This document shows, piece by piece, positions 18,738 to 26,526 of a stretch of 51,115 nucleotides of DNA. A program made the translations under genes and the position numbers. A model generated the notes under the pieces. It did not search any database. It was not told where the DNA came from and saw only the letters and a program-made list of their open reading frames with translations. Position 1 is the first letter of the stretch. The number at the start of each line of letters is the position of its first letter. Origin of the DNA: Waterburya agarophytonicola KI4 (lineage in GTDB: Bacteria > Cyanobacteriota > Cyanobacteriia > Cyanobacteriales > Xenococcaceae); the NCBI RefSeq assembly GCF_020640915.1, contig NZ_JADWDC010000011.1:1-51115 (forward strand), in the 5' to 3' direction.

Positions 18738-19685
18738 TTATTGATCGCTGGTTATCAATAATTGCTCGATGCTCAATATGACTTGTTCGACGACTTTGGT
18801 GTTTCCTTGGGGACTGGGATGAATAAAATCGCGATATAAAAATTCTGGTTGAGGAAAGTCGGACCAGATCTTAAGAAAGTCGAGATAGTTTATTTTTTCC
18901 TTCTCCACTAGCTTTTCGAGGCTCATTCTGGCTGCTGTTTCTTCTGAGGTTGAGCCTTCTGGTTCAAATTCTCGTAAAAGAGGAGTAAGAGCTAAAATAA
19001 ATTGAGTATTAGATTTTTGGGCGATCGCTTTTATTTCTTGAATAGCTGCTAAGTTGGCTGTCAAATTTTCCGCTCTTGCCGAGCGCATTTTTTCTAATTC
19101 GGGAATCTGACGGGGGGGAGCAAGATAAAACTGGTACAGTTCGATTAAAGCTAACGTAGGGGCTTTATCGGGATAACTAGGAGATTTGCCCACCACCAAA
19201 GATGTTGGTTCAGTGGCGAATAGGTCGTCAGTATTAATTACCAAAATGAGTAGATCTGTATCAAACAAACCGTAACGTTGTATATATGCTAGTTCGTTAC
19301 GAGGCCCCCAAGAGTTGGTCGAAGCATTAAAAACCTCAAATTTATTGCTCTGGGTTTTTTGCAGTTTTTCCTCAACTAAAGCAGGAAGTATTTTGCTCTG
19401 GTCTGTCCACCAAGAACCATTAACTACCGAGTCTCCTAGCAAAAAAATTCTTTTCTTCTCCCTTTCTTTTTCTGGCTTCAGTTCGCGATCGCGCATCGAA
19501 TAGCTATTCGTAGCAATCAGATTACCCCCACGGCGTAATTTTTGATTGGGAGCGAGTAAGTATCCTATGTCGCGGTCGGCAATATAGAGGGGAGGATTGC
19601 CCAAACCTTGAGTGATACGCAATCCGATTTCTGCGATCGCACCAAATCCAAAAGTACCAGCTAAAATAATAAATAGTATTTTCAT
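18738..19685 (-). CDS. SGNH/GDSL-family hydrolase, membrane-anchored or secreted
   Basis: Residues 1-20 (MKILFIILAGTFGFGAIAEI) form a signal peptide or anchor. The hydrolase core has block I FLLGDSVVNG with the presumed nucleophile S86, an ASTNSWGPRNEL segment, the LLILVINTDDLF strand, and DFIHPSPQGN with the Asp-His pair (D286, H289). The 315 residues resemble cyanobacterial proteins related to acyl-transfer or deacylation of extracellular polysaccharide. The substrate is unknown. It has its own leader and ends before the heptamer repeat region. Confidence 0.75.
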   Translation of the reverse strand: MKILFIILAGTFGFGAIAEIGLRITQGLGNPPLYIADRDIGYLLAPNQKLRRGGNLIATNSYSMRDRELKPEKEREKKRIFLLGDSVVNGSWWTDQSKILPALVEEKLQKTQSNKFEVFNASTNSWGPRNELAYIQRYGLFDTDLLILVINTDDLFATEPTSLVVGKSPSYPDKAPTLALIELYQFYLAPPRQIPELEKMRSARAENLTANLAAIQEIKAIAQKSNTQFILALTPLLREFEPEGSTSEETAARMSLEKLVEKEKINYLDFLKIWSDFPQPEFLYRDFIHPSPQGNTKVVEQVILSIEQLLITSDQ

Positions 19686-19773
19686 GCCCGAATTTAAATT
19701 GTTTTGATACCATTTAGATAGTAAAAGCTAAATCAGTTTTCCGTTTATTTGTAAATAAGAGAGCAACATAATT

Positions 19774-19911
19774 ATGTCTGACTTAAATCGTGGGATCATG
19801 AAGTTTGATGGTGCAGACAAACCTGTTTTGGTTGCTGTATCCGCAGTTTTGATTTTGGGGGGAATTATTGCTCTAATTACTTGGGCCTTAAAATCTGCTT
19901 ACGTAGTATAG
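19774..19911 (+). CDS. 45-residue single-span membrane protein
   Basis: The ATG at 19774 is preceded by an AAGAGAG ribosome-binding site, and TAG follows at 19909-19911. The N-terminal 17 residues (SDLNRGIMKFDGADKP) are polar, and one membrane helix runs from about 18 to 40 (VLVAVSAVLILGGIIALITW). The size and layout match small thylakoid subunits of photosystems or NDH-1, but I do not recognise it as a named Psb, Psa, Pet or Ndh subunit. It lies between the SGNH hydrolase (divergent) and tRNA-Tyr. Confidence 0.65.
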   Translation: MSDLNRGIMKFDGADKPVLVAVSAVLILGGIIALITWALKSAYVV

Positions 19912-20006
19912 GTTTGAGAGAGATTTTTTCCCTAATCAATCTCTGTTAAACTTTTCTTGTAGTTTTTCACCAATCCTATGTTATGATTTATAACCGTGGT
20001 CACTAG

Positions 20007-20088
20007 GGGTCGATGTCCGAGTGGTTAAAGGAGGCGGACTGTAAATCCGCTCGCTATGCGTACGCTGGTTCAAATCCAGCTCGGCCCA
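20007..20088 (+). tRNA. tRNA-Tyr (GTA)
   Basis: The acceptor stem pairs GGGTCGA (20007-20013) with TCGGCCC (20081-20087), followed by discriminator A. The anticodon stem-loop GCGGA-CTGTAAA-TCCGC (20034-20050) presents GTA. A long variable arm and the T-loop GTTCAAATC make it a class II tRNA, as expected for bacterial tRNA-Tyr. CCA is not encoded. Confidence 0.95.
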
Positions 20089-20137
20089 TATAATTTAATT
20101 TAAAAAGGTAACGATAACAAGCGTTGGTGGATTAAGG

Positions 20138-20143
20138 TATAAT
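20138..20143 (+). promoter_or_regulatory. Candidate -10 box TATAAT before two small genes
   Basis: A perfect TATAAT lies about 20 bases before the TTG start at 20164. No good -35 is visible 17 bases upstream (TAACAA). It gives some support for transcription of the small genes at 20164 and 20402. Confidence 0.3.
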
Positions 20144-20163
20144 TCAGGCAAAAAGCGATCGCT

Positions 20164-20379
20164 TTGAATAACAATATTTTTGTCTGTAAGGTACTGGAAC
20201 GTCGGGAAATTTTAAATAGTGAACCTGAGTACAGGACAAAAATTGAAGAGATTGAAGAAAATCAGCTTCAGATTCATTACAAATTCAAGCTAGATCGATC
20301 CCAAACTAAGCTAATTACATCTAAGTTAAGTATAATTGCGGATAAAAGCGGGTGTAAATACCTATATTATTTAAAATAA
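20164..20379 (+). CDS. Hypothetical 71-residue protein
   Basis: The frame runs from a TTG start just after a GCGATCGC site to TAA. The product is soluble and charged (LERREILNSEPEYRTKIEEIEENQ, here described as mixed acidic and basic), with no family I recognise and no clear ribosome-binding site. A TATAAT box lies just upstream, and a second small gene follows after 22 bases. It may be a short regulatory protein or a spurious frame. Confidence 0.4.
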   Translation: MNNNIFVCKVLERREILNSEPEYRTKIEEIEENQLQIHYKFKLDRSQTKLITSKLSIIADKSGCKYLYYLK

Positions 20380-20401
20380 ACACTTTTAAGAGTCCCTTTT
20401 A

Positions 20402-20638
20402 ATGAATAAGCTATCTAAAAATCCTCTTTTGTTTTTTGATTGGATTATGTGCGTTGTATTTGGTTTGATGAGTCTGCTAGGAGTAATACTACTATTTTGG
20501 GCTAGCGAGCGACAATTTTTAATGGCTTGTATTTTTGGTTTGTCTTTAATGTCTCTGCTTTATTCTCCTTTAGTTAAAAAAAATCAAATTATCAGAATTC
20601 CCCTGACGATCGTGACTTTCTTTATGATCGTCCATTAA
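20402..20638 (+). CDS. Small two-span membrane protein
   Basis: This 78-residue product starts at an ATG and has two or three hydrophobic stretches: about 10-32 (LFFDWIMCVVFGLMSLLGVI), about 38-55 and about 63-77. I do not recognise a family. It follows the 71-residue frame after 22 bases and probably shares its transcript. Confidence 0.55.
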   Translation: MNKLSKNPLLFFDWIMCVVFGLMSLLGVILLFWASERQFLMACIFGLSLMSLLYSPLVKKNQIIRIPLTIVTFFMIVH

Positions 20639-20824
20639 GCAACTATTAGGGTTAAAGTGCTTTTTCTAATCGATCGCACGCCCTAATAACTCCTCCATAG
20701 CCAAAATTTAAACTCAAAACTCAAACATAACGATAATATTTCCACCAACAAAAACAACCGCAAATTAAGAAAACCCAACCAGCAACAAATAATGCCCAAG
20801 ATCAAGAATAAAGCTAGTTAAAGA

Positions 20825-23800
20825 CTATAAGTTTTTCTCTACCCAGTTTTCATATTGAGCAAAAATATGCTCCCAATCATATTTAGTTTCGACCAACTTT
20901 CTGCCATTGGTGCTTAATTTAGTCCTTAAATTGGCGTTAGCTTGAATTGCCAAAATTGCTTGGGCGAATTCTTGGGGGCGATCGCCAATCAAAAGATGTT
21001 CGCCACTCACTACATCTAAACCTTCAGCTCCCAGGCTAGTAGAAACTACAGGTATTCCCATTGCCAAAGAATGTAGAATTTTAATTCTAGTACCGCTACC
21101 AGCACGAAGAGGAACTACGGTCATTTGACACTGACAAGCAACTTGACTCATATCTTGAGGATCGGCAATAATCTCAATTGAAGGATCGGACTGACTCAAG
21201 TTGAGAATTTTTTCGGGTGGTTCTCTACCAGCGATACAAAAGCGACTGTCGCTGTATTGTCTTACCAGAGGTAAAATTTCACTAACAAAATAAAACACGG
21301 CATCAATATTAGGAAAATAGCTCATAGTTCCCATGAAGAGAATTTTTTTGGCGTTACAATTATCCACGGGTAAAATAGCTTGAGTATCAATACCGTTTTT
21401 GACAATTAAAGTCTTGCCAGTAACACAAAGTCTGTCTAATTCCAGCTTGTCTATCTGACTGACTACTGTTCTCAAAGCAAATTTTTTCCAGGTTTGGTTT
21501 TCATACTCCCTTAACAGTTTGGCTTCTCGTTCAGCATTCACAAAAGGCTTAACCGCATCAACATCGCGAGATAAATTGCTAATTAGCTCCCGATCTCCTA
21601 GTTGGGTACAGCTTTGTAATAACCTTGATTCAATGTTGTGTTCGTTTAATACCGTTAGGCGACCGCTAAATAGAGGATAATAAACGGTAGAAAAAATAAA
21701 CTCAAAAGATACCAGATCAAAATCAATCAAGCTTAGCTGCTCTAGAGTTTTCCACATATTCCAGGTTTGCAAAAAGTAGAGTTGCTGATGTCGTTCTTTG
21801 GTATATGGTGACATCGGTTTCCCTGGCTTCAGCAAGAAAGCACGGTGGCAATATTGTTCTAGTTGCGATCGCAGAACCCGATCTGCTTCCTGAAAAATAA
21901 AACAAACTACTGTTAAATGATAGCGACGACCAAAGTATTTAATTTGCTCGAACATCCGTATGGCTGCTCCTCCTTGTTGTAGAGGATAGGGAGGAAAGGG
22001 AAAGATCATCAAAATTTTGGGTTGATTACCTTTGACTTTCTGCATCTTTTGACAATAATCGAGAACTTCTTGCCAATCCTGTTGCTGCTTCAAAAGCAGA
22101 TCGCAACTATGACGGAATGTTGGCTCATCAGGGTTGAGGCGGATTGCTCTTTGATAGGCAGCAAGAGCAGAATTCAAATCATATCGCTCTTCTAGTGCCA
22201 TACCCAAGCTATGATGATAATCAGCGCGATCAGGAACTAATTCTACGGCTTGACGCAAACAGATAATCGCCCGATCGAGATCTCTTTGGGCGCGCATTTT
22301 TTCTCCTAGTTCCAAGTATACCTGTGCGTATAGCTCAATTTCACTCGGATCTGGGTTAGCAGTCAATAGCTGTTGAAGTTTGGCAATTTCCTGTGCATAA
22401 CTATTAAATATTGGCAAAGCTTTGAGACTATCAATAGCCTGTTGCCACTGCTTTAAATTCCCTAGCTCATAGGCATCAAATTTGCAGGCATACATTCGAG
22501 CACAGCTTTCAAAGGTGTTAATCCAGTTCACGATAATTTCTGCACTCGGAAAAGGAGCATAATTGCGCGATTTAGCTAGATAGTCAACCATCTGGGACAG
22601 CAAACCCCCTTGATAGCATAGCCATGCTAGCCAAGAATAGAAATAAAAGCGCGATCGATATTCTAGTTGACGCAAAGATGCAGGCAAATCTTGGCGAGAA
22701 AAAAAATAATCCTGCATCAATTCCGAATTTTCAACCTGCCTCAAAGTTTTTTTCCAGGTGACGCTATGATTGTGTCGCCGATAACAGGTGGTAATTTGAG
22801 TTAGCCATGCAGCCTTGCAGCCCTGAATTACCATCCTCAAAACAACTTCCACATCTTCACTGGAAGAGAAACGAGGATCGAATCCACCAACACGCTCCAA
22901 CCATTCTTTACGAAACATCATCACTGAAGGGAGTACAGGTTTATGGAGTAACCAAACTTCGGGAGTTAGATCGGGAATCTCGTGCCATCGTTCGACATCC
23001 ATCACCACCTCCCCATCCTCCTGAATAACGTGGTATCCGCTATTGACAATGGCGAGGTCGGGGTGTTGCTCAAATACAGCTACCTGCTGCTGTAGTTTGT
23101 CAGGCAAAAATAGATCGTCGGCATCTAAAAAGGCAATCAGTTCTCCTTCGGCAAGAGCCAATCCGCAGTTCCTCGCTGCTGACACTCCCTGATTATCTTG
23201 ATAAACATAGCGAATTTTAGCTAAATAGGGTTTGATCGCTGCGGAAGTGTTGTCTGTCGAACCGTCATCAATGACAATAATTTCATAGTTTTTGTAAGTT
23301 TGACGGAGTACGCTATCAATAGCTTCTGGTAAGTAGCGATCGCAGTTATAGCTGGGGATAATTACGCTAACTTTGGGCAATGGGAAGGTAGGAATGGTTG
23401 ATGATGCTTGAAGAGAAGCGATCGCTTGTTGCCATTTATCTAAATTCCCCAGCTTATAGGCATCAAATTCGCAGGCGTATACTTTAGCACAGCTATCAAA
23501 GGTATTAATCCAGTTGACGATAATTTCTGCACTCGATAAGGGAGTATGGCTGGCCGATTTAGCTAAATATTGAGCCATTTGAGGTAACAAATCAGTTTGA
23601 TAGCATAGCCATGCCAGCCAAGTATAAAAATAAAAACGCGATTTCGCTTCTAGTTGACGTATTGATTCTGGCAACTCCTTCTGAGTAAAAAAGTAATCCT
23701 GCATCGCTTCGGCACTCCGATTGTGAAGCAGAACCTGAGAACTATTGAGCGAAGTTGCACTACGATCTCGTTGACGGTAGCAGACTGTTACCTTAGTTAA

Positions 23801-24427
23801 CCATGCAGACTTACAACCTTTAATTGCCATCCGCAAGGTGAGTTCAATATCTTCGCAGGGAAAAAACTGCTGCTGAAATCCCCCCACCTGCTCAAACCAT
23901 TCTCGCCGAAACATCATGGCAGAAGGCAAAATCGGTTTGTGTATCAACCAAACCTCAGGAGTTAAATCGGGAATCTCCTGCCACCGTTCTATATCCATCA
24001 CCACCTCACCATTCTCTTTAATGATGCGATAGCCACTATTAACGATGCCAAGGTCGGGATTTTGCTTAAATATAGCTACCTGTTCTTTCAACTTATGAGG
24101 GAGGAAAATATCATCTGCATCCAAAAAAGCAATTAGTTCTCCTGTGGCTAAGTCTATGCCGTGATTTCTGGCAATAGCCGTTCCCTGATTATCTTGATAG
24201 ATGTAGCGAATTTTAGCTAAATAGGGTTCGATCGCTGCGGAAGTATTGTCCGTTGAACCATCATCAATGACAATAATTTCGTAGTTCTGATAGCTTTGGT
24301 GGAGTACGCTGACAATAGCTTCTGGTAAGTAGCGGTCGCAGTTGTAGCTTGGTATAATTACGCTGACTTTAGGTGATTTACTAGAAATAGTCCCTTGGCG
24401 GTCGCGATCGCTCCCTTGATTTGGCAT
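20825..24427 (-). CDS. Three-domain glycosyltransferase: GT2-GT2-TPR-GT4
   Basis: This 1200-residue cytoplasmic protein has two tandem GT2 domains, each starting VSVIIPSYNCDRYLPEAI: residues about 20-225 (DXD-type DAD at 103-105, ED near 192-193) and about 352-555 (DAD at 435-437, ED near 524-525). Each is followed by a helical segment ending EIIVNWINTF. TPR-like repeats at about 698-775 link to a GT4-type domain (about 803-1195; YPLQQGGAAIRMFEQ, NGIDTQAILP, VVPLRAGSGTRIKILHSLAMGIPVV). The two GT2 halves are so alike that an in-gene duplication is clear. The start follows a GAGAGG ribosome-binding site. It closes a five-gene operon and probably adds several sugars to a surface glycan or glycoprotein. 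Confidence 0.9.
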   Translation of the reverse strand: MPNQGSDRDRQGTISSKSPKVSVIIPSYNCDRYLPEAIVSVLHQSYQNYEIIVIDDGSTDNTSAAIEPYLAKIRYIYQDNQGTAIARNHGIDLATGELIAFLDADDIFLPHKLKEQVAIFKQNPDLGIVNSGYRIIKENGEVVMDIERWQEIPDLTPEVWLIHKPILPSAMMFRREWFEQVGGFQQQFFPCEDIELTLRMAIKGCKSAWLTKVTVCYRQRDRSATSLNSSQVLLHNRSAEAMQDYFFTQKELPESIRQLEAKSRFYFYTWLAWLCYQTDLLPQMAQYLAKSASHTPLSSAEIIVNWINTFDSCAKVYACEFDAYKLGNLDKWQQAIASLQASSTIPTFPLPKVSVIIPSYNCDRYLPEAIDSVLRQTYKNYEIIVIDDGSTDNTSAAIKPYLAKIRYVYQDNQGVSAARNCGLALAEGELIAFLDADDLFLPDKLQQQVAVFEQHPDLAIVNSGYHVIQEDGEVVMDVERWHEIPDLTPEVWLLHKPVLPSVMMFRKEWLERVGGFDPRFSSSEDVEVVLRMVIQGCKAAWLTQITTCYRRHNHSVTWKKTLRQVENSELMQDYFFSRQDLPASLRQLEYRSRFYFYSWLAWLCYQGGLLSQMVDYLAKSRNYAPFPSAEIIVNWINTFESCARMYACKFDAYELGNLKQWQQAIDSLKALPIFNSYAQEIAKLQQLLTANPDPSEIELYAQVYLELGEKMRAQRDLDRAIICLRQAVELVPDRADYHHSLGMALEERYDLNSALAAYQRAIRLNPDEPTFRHSCDLLLKQQQDWQEVLDYCQKMQKVKGNQPKILMIFPFPPYPLQQGGAAIRMFEQIKYFGRRYHLTVVCFIFQEADRVLRSQLEQYCHRAFLLKPGKPMSPYTKERHQQLYFLQTWNMWKTLEQLSLIDFDLVSFEFIFSTVYYPLFSGRLTVLNEHNIESRLLQSCTQLGDRELISNLSRDVDAVKPFVNAEREAKLLREYENQTWKKFALRTVVSQIDKLELDRLCVTGKTLIVKNGIDTQAILPVDNCNAKKILFMGTMSYFPNIDAVFYFVSEILPLVRQYSDSRFCIAGREPPEKILNLSQSDPSIEIIADPQDMSQVACQCQMTVVPLRAGSGTRIKILHSLAMGIPVVSTSLGAEGLDVVSGEHLLIGDRPQEFAQAILAIQANANLRTKLSTNGRKLVETKYDWEHIFAQYENWVEKNL

Positions 24428-24448
24428 TTTGGTTAATTCCTCTCTGTT

Positions 24449-25285
24449 TTAGAGATGTTTGAGATGTCGATCTAAACCCTTGATTTGGACTTGTTGGCGA
24501 AAATCTTGATAGTTAATTATTTTTTCGGCAAGATTGGTTCGACAATCTTGTTTACTCATGATTTTGATCTGCTCTTCTGGCGGAAATTGGTATGGTTGCT
24601 GAAACTCCAAACCAATTTTCTGAAGAAAGCGATCGATGTAGTTTAGTTTAGCGACGTTGGTTTGATGAGTATGAATATCTTCGTAATTAATAATGGAACA
24701 TTCTTCTTTATCAACATAATTGTATTCTGCAAACATACGATACCATTCTTCTGCCCAATCTACCCATTGAGCAAATTTTTCTGCCGATAAGGAAATTTTA
24801 ATTTGCGAAGTATCAAAATTACGCCAGCGATTAGTTTGCAATGCTATTTCATGAGAAATGTAGGTTGCTAATAAATTGCGTTTGACCAAAATTTTTTTGA
24901 GCTGGCTGTTTTGGAGAATAGTAGAAGTTATCAGCTCTGGCTTAAGATGGTTAGGAAATAGTTTAAAACTAAAATATTGCTCGGGATTGAAGTAACAAAG
25001 AGTCTCGATTAATCCCTCGGGATACTGATGTATCCACTGAATCAATTGGGAATCGTCAGCAGAGGTAAAGCTAAAATTATATTTTTGGTTGATATAGCTA
25101 ATTATACTTTTAACATTAGTTTGGTATCCCGAATAAAACTGGTCAGGATGAAAAATCTCGTAATAAGAAGTAATCAAAGGATGATGATGGAGCAAAGAAC
25201 TTAGAAAATTGCTTCCCGTTCTTGGTAAAGCGATCCAGACTATACCTTTAGCACGATTTTGATTGGCAATCAGCAATATGGTCAT
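24449..25285 (-). CDS. Sulfotransferase (NodH/Stf0-like)
   Basis: This 278-residue enzyme should transfer sulfate from PAPS to a carbohydrate. The 5'-phosphosulfate loop is WIALPRTGSNFLSSLL (17-32), and a 3'-phosphate-binding candidate is KKILVKRNLLATYISHEIA, containing Arg and Ser. Between them, YYEIFHPDQF resembles the region after the P-loop in NodH-type enzymes. No signal or membrane segment is seen, so it acts in the cytoplasm. It lies 21 bases before the glycosyltransferase gene and 44 bases after the FkbM gene, which points to sulfation of the glycan made by the neighbours. Confidence 0.8.
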   Translation of the reverse strand: MTILLIANQNRAKGIVWIALPRTGSNFLSSLLHHHPLITSYYEIFHPDQFYSGYQTNVKSIISYINQKYNFSFTSADDSQLIQWIHQYPEGLIETLCYFNPEQYFSFKLFPNHLKPELITSTILQNSQLKKILVKRNLLATYISHEIALQTNRWRNFDTSQIKISLSAEKFAQWVDWAEEWYRMFAEYNYVDKEECSIINYEDIHTHQTNVAKLNYIDRFLQKIGLEFQQPYQFPPEEQIKIMSKQDCRTNLAEKIINYQDFRQQVQIKGLDRHLKHL

Positions 25286-25329
25286 AAAAAAGAGAAACCA
25301 GTAGATATTTAGGTCAATAAAGGATACAT

Positions 25330-26520
25330 CTAGGAAAAGTCTTTTTGTTCCAACGCTTCTGCTCGTTGATAGGCTGCTGAGGCTGCTACTGTATTTTGTT
25401 TCTGCTGCCAGATCTGAGCTATGGCTCGATGCACCCAGGCTGGCTGGGTTTCTAGTTCCACTGCTTGTTCATAAGCAGCTAATGCCCGATCCCATTTGCC
25501 CTGCTGTTGCCATAGATCTCCTAGAGAAGCATATAGCCAAGCTGGAGGGTGTGAGTCCAATTCGATGGCTTGTTGATAGGCAATCAACGCCTCATCTAAA
25601 TTAGCTTCTTTCTTGAGAAAATTACCCAAAGTATAATAAACCCAGGAAGGCTGCTGGGGTGCGACAGAGATCGCCTGTTGATAGCTCACAATCGCTGCTG
25701 CTAAATAGCCTTGCTCTTTTTGATAGTTTCCTAGATGGAGATAAATAGATGAATCATTAGGTTCGGTGTTAATAGCCTGTTGATAGGCTGAGATCGCTTC
25801 TTCAACCCTTTTTTGGCGACGAAAGTTGTTGCCCAAACTCAAATAATGGTTGGCATGAATCTCATTTTTTGCCGTGGTAAAGATGCTTTCGTGTAAGAAA
25901 AATTGTTCGTAGGATTGATCGATATTAAACGGATTCTTGACAATGATATAGCCTTTCTCCACTAACAAATCGTTACAAAAATCACCTTCAATACTAATAG
26001 CTAAAATTTGATATTGCTCAAAGGGAAATACTTGTAATACAGGCAATTCACTGCCTTCAATATCCATAGCTAAATAGTGAATAACCCGTGGAGCATGATG
26101 CTTTTCTAGTAACTCTGCTAGAGTAATTGCCTCTTTTTCGACTTCGTTACCCCCCTGAATAATCTCTTGATGATTAGTTTTATATTCGATTAAATTGGCT
26201 TTAACGCCGTTGAGCATCGGATTGATTAGAGCGGGATTACCTTGAATATAGGTTACGATTCCGCTATGTTCGGCAAGACATTTGGCTTCACAAATACTGT
26301 GAGGACGATTTTTTACTAGTTCCTGAAAATAGCTAGAGTTCGGTTCAATACAAATTCCCGTCCACTCTAAATATTTTTCTAATACATAACAGCTACTAGC
26401 CTGAATACCGTTACAAGCACCTGCTTCGATAAAGTATTTACCCCGTTGGTTGGGAAAAACGTGTTCGACGATCCAGCGATCATTATTGGTTAAGGTGTTT
26501 TGATACTGTATGGGAAACAT
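25330..26520 (-). CDS. FkbM-family methyltransferase fused to TPR repeats
   Basis: The N-terminal domain (about 1-210) is an FkbM-type SAM methyltransferase: motif I YFIEAGACNGIQAS (29-42), the ribose-binding acid in GICIEPNSSYF (55-65), and HYLAMDIEGSELPVLQ (148-163). From about 221 to 390, five TPR units follow, with the pattern A..AYQQAIxL/TxPxxxxxYxxLG. FkbM enzymes usually O-methylate sugars or small molecules. The TPRs probably dock partners, perhaps the adhesin or the TPR protein encoded just upstream (gap of 6 bases). Confidence 0.88.
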   Translation of the reverse strand: MFPIQYQNTLTNNDRWIVEHVFPNQRGKYFIEAGACNGIQASSCYVLEKYLEWTGICIEPNSSYFQELVKNRPHSICEAKCLAEHSGIVTYIQGNPALINPMLNGVKANLIEYKTNHQEIIQGGNEVEKEAITLAELLEKHHAPRVIHYLAMDIEGSELPVLQVFPFEQYQILAISIEGDFCNDLLVEKGYIIVKNPFNIDQSYEQFFLHESIFTTAKNEIHANHYLSLGNNFRRQKRVEEAISAYQQAINTEPNDSSIYLHLGNYQKEQGYLAAAIVSYQQAISVAPQQPSWVYYTLGNFLKKEANLDEALIAYQQAIELDSHPPAWLYASLGDLWQQQGKWDRALAAYEQAVELETQPAWVHRAIAQIWQQKQNTVAASAAYQRAEALEQKDFS

Positions 26521-26526
26521 GAAAAA

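Noticed and set aside
20007-20088. tRNA-Tyr considered as an attachment site for an integrated element
   Set aside because: No integrase gene and no repeated tRNA 3' end were seen downstream. The following small genes look ordinary in composition.
20639-20824. Short open stretches on the minus strand after the glycosyltransferase stop, one encoding ALFVAGWVFLICGCFCWWKY
   Set aside because: It looks like a membrane-protein tail, but the frame is only about 25 codons, has no start codon and is preceded by stops. It could be a gene remnant, but I cannot support it.
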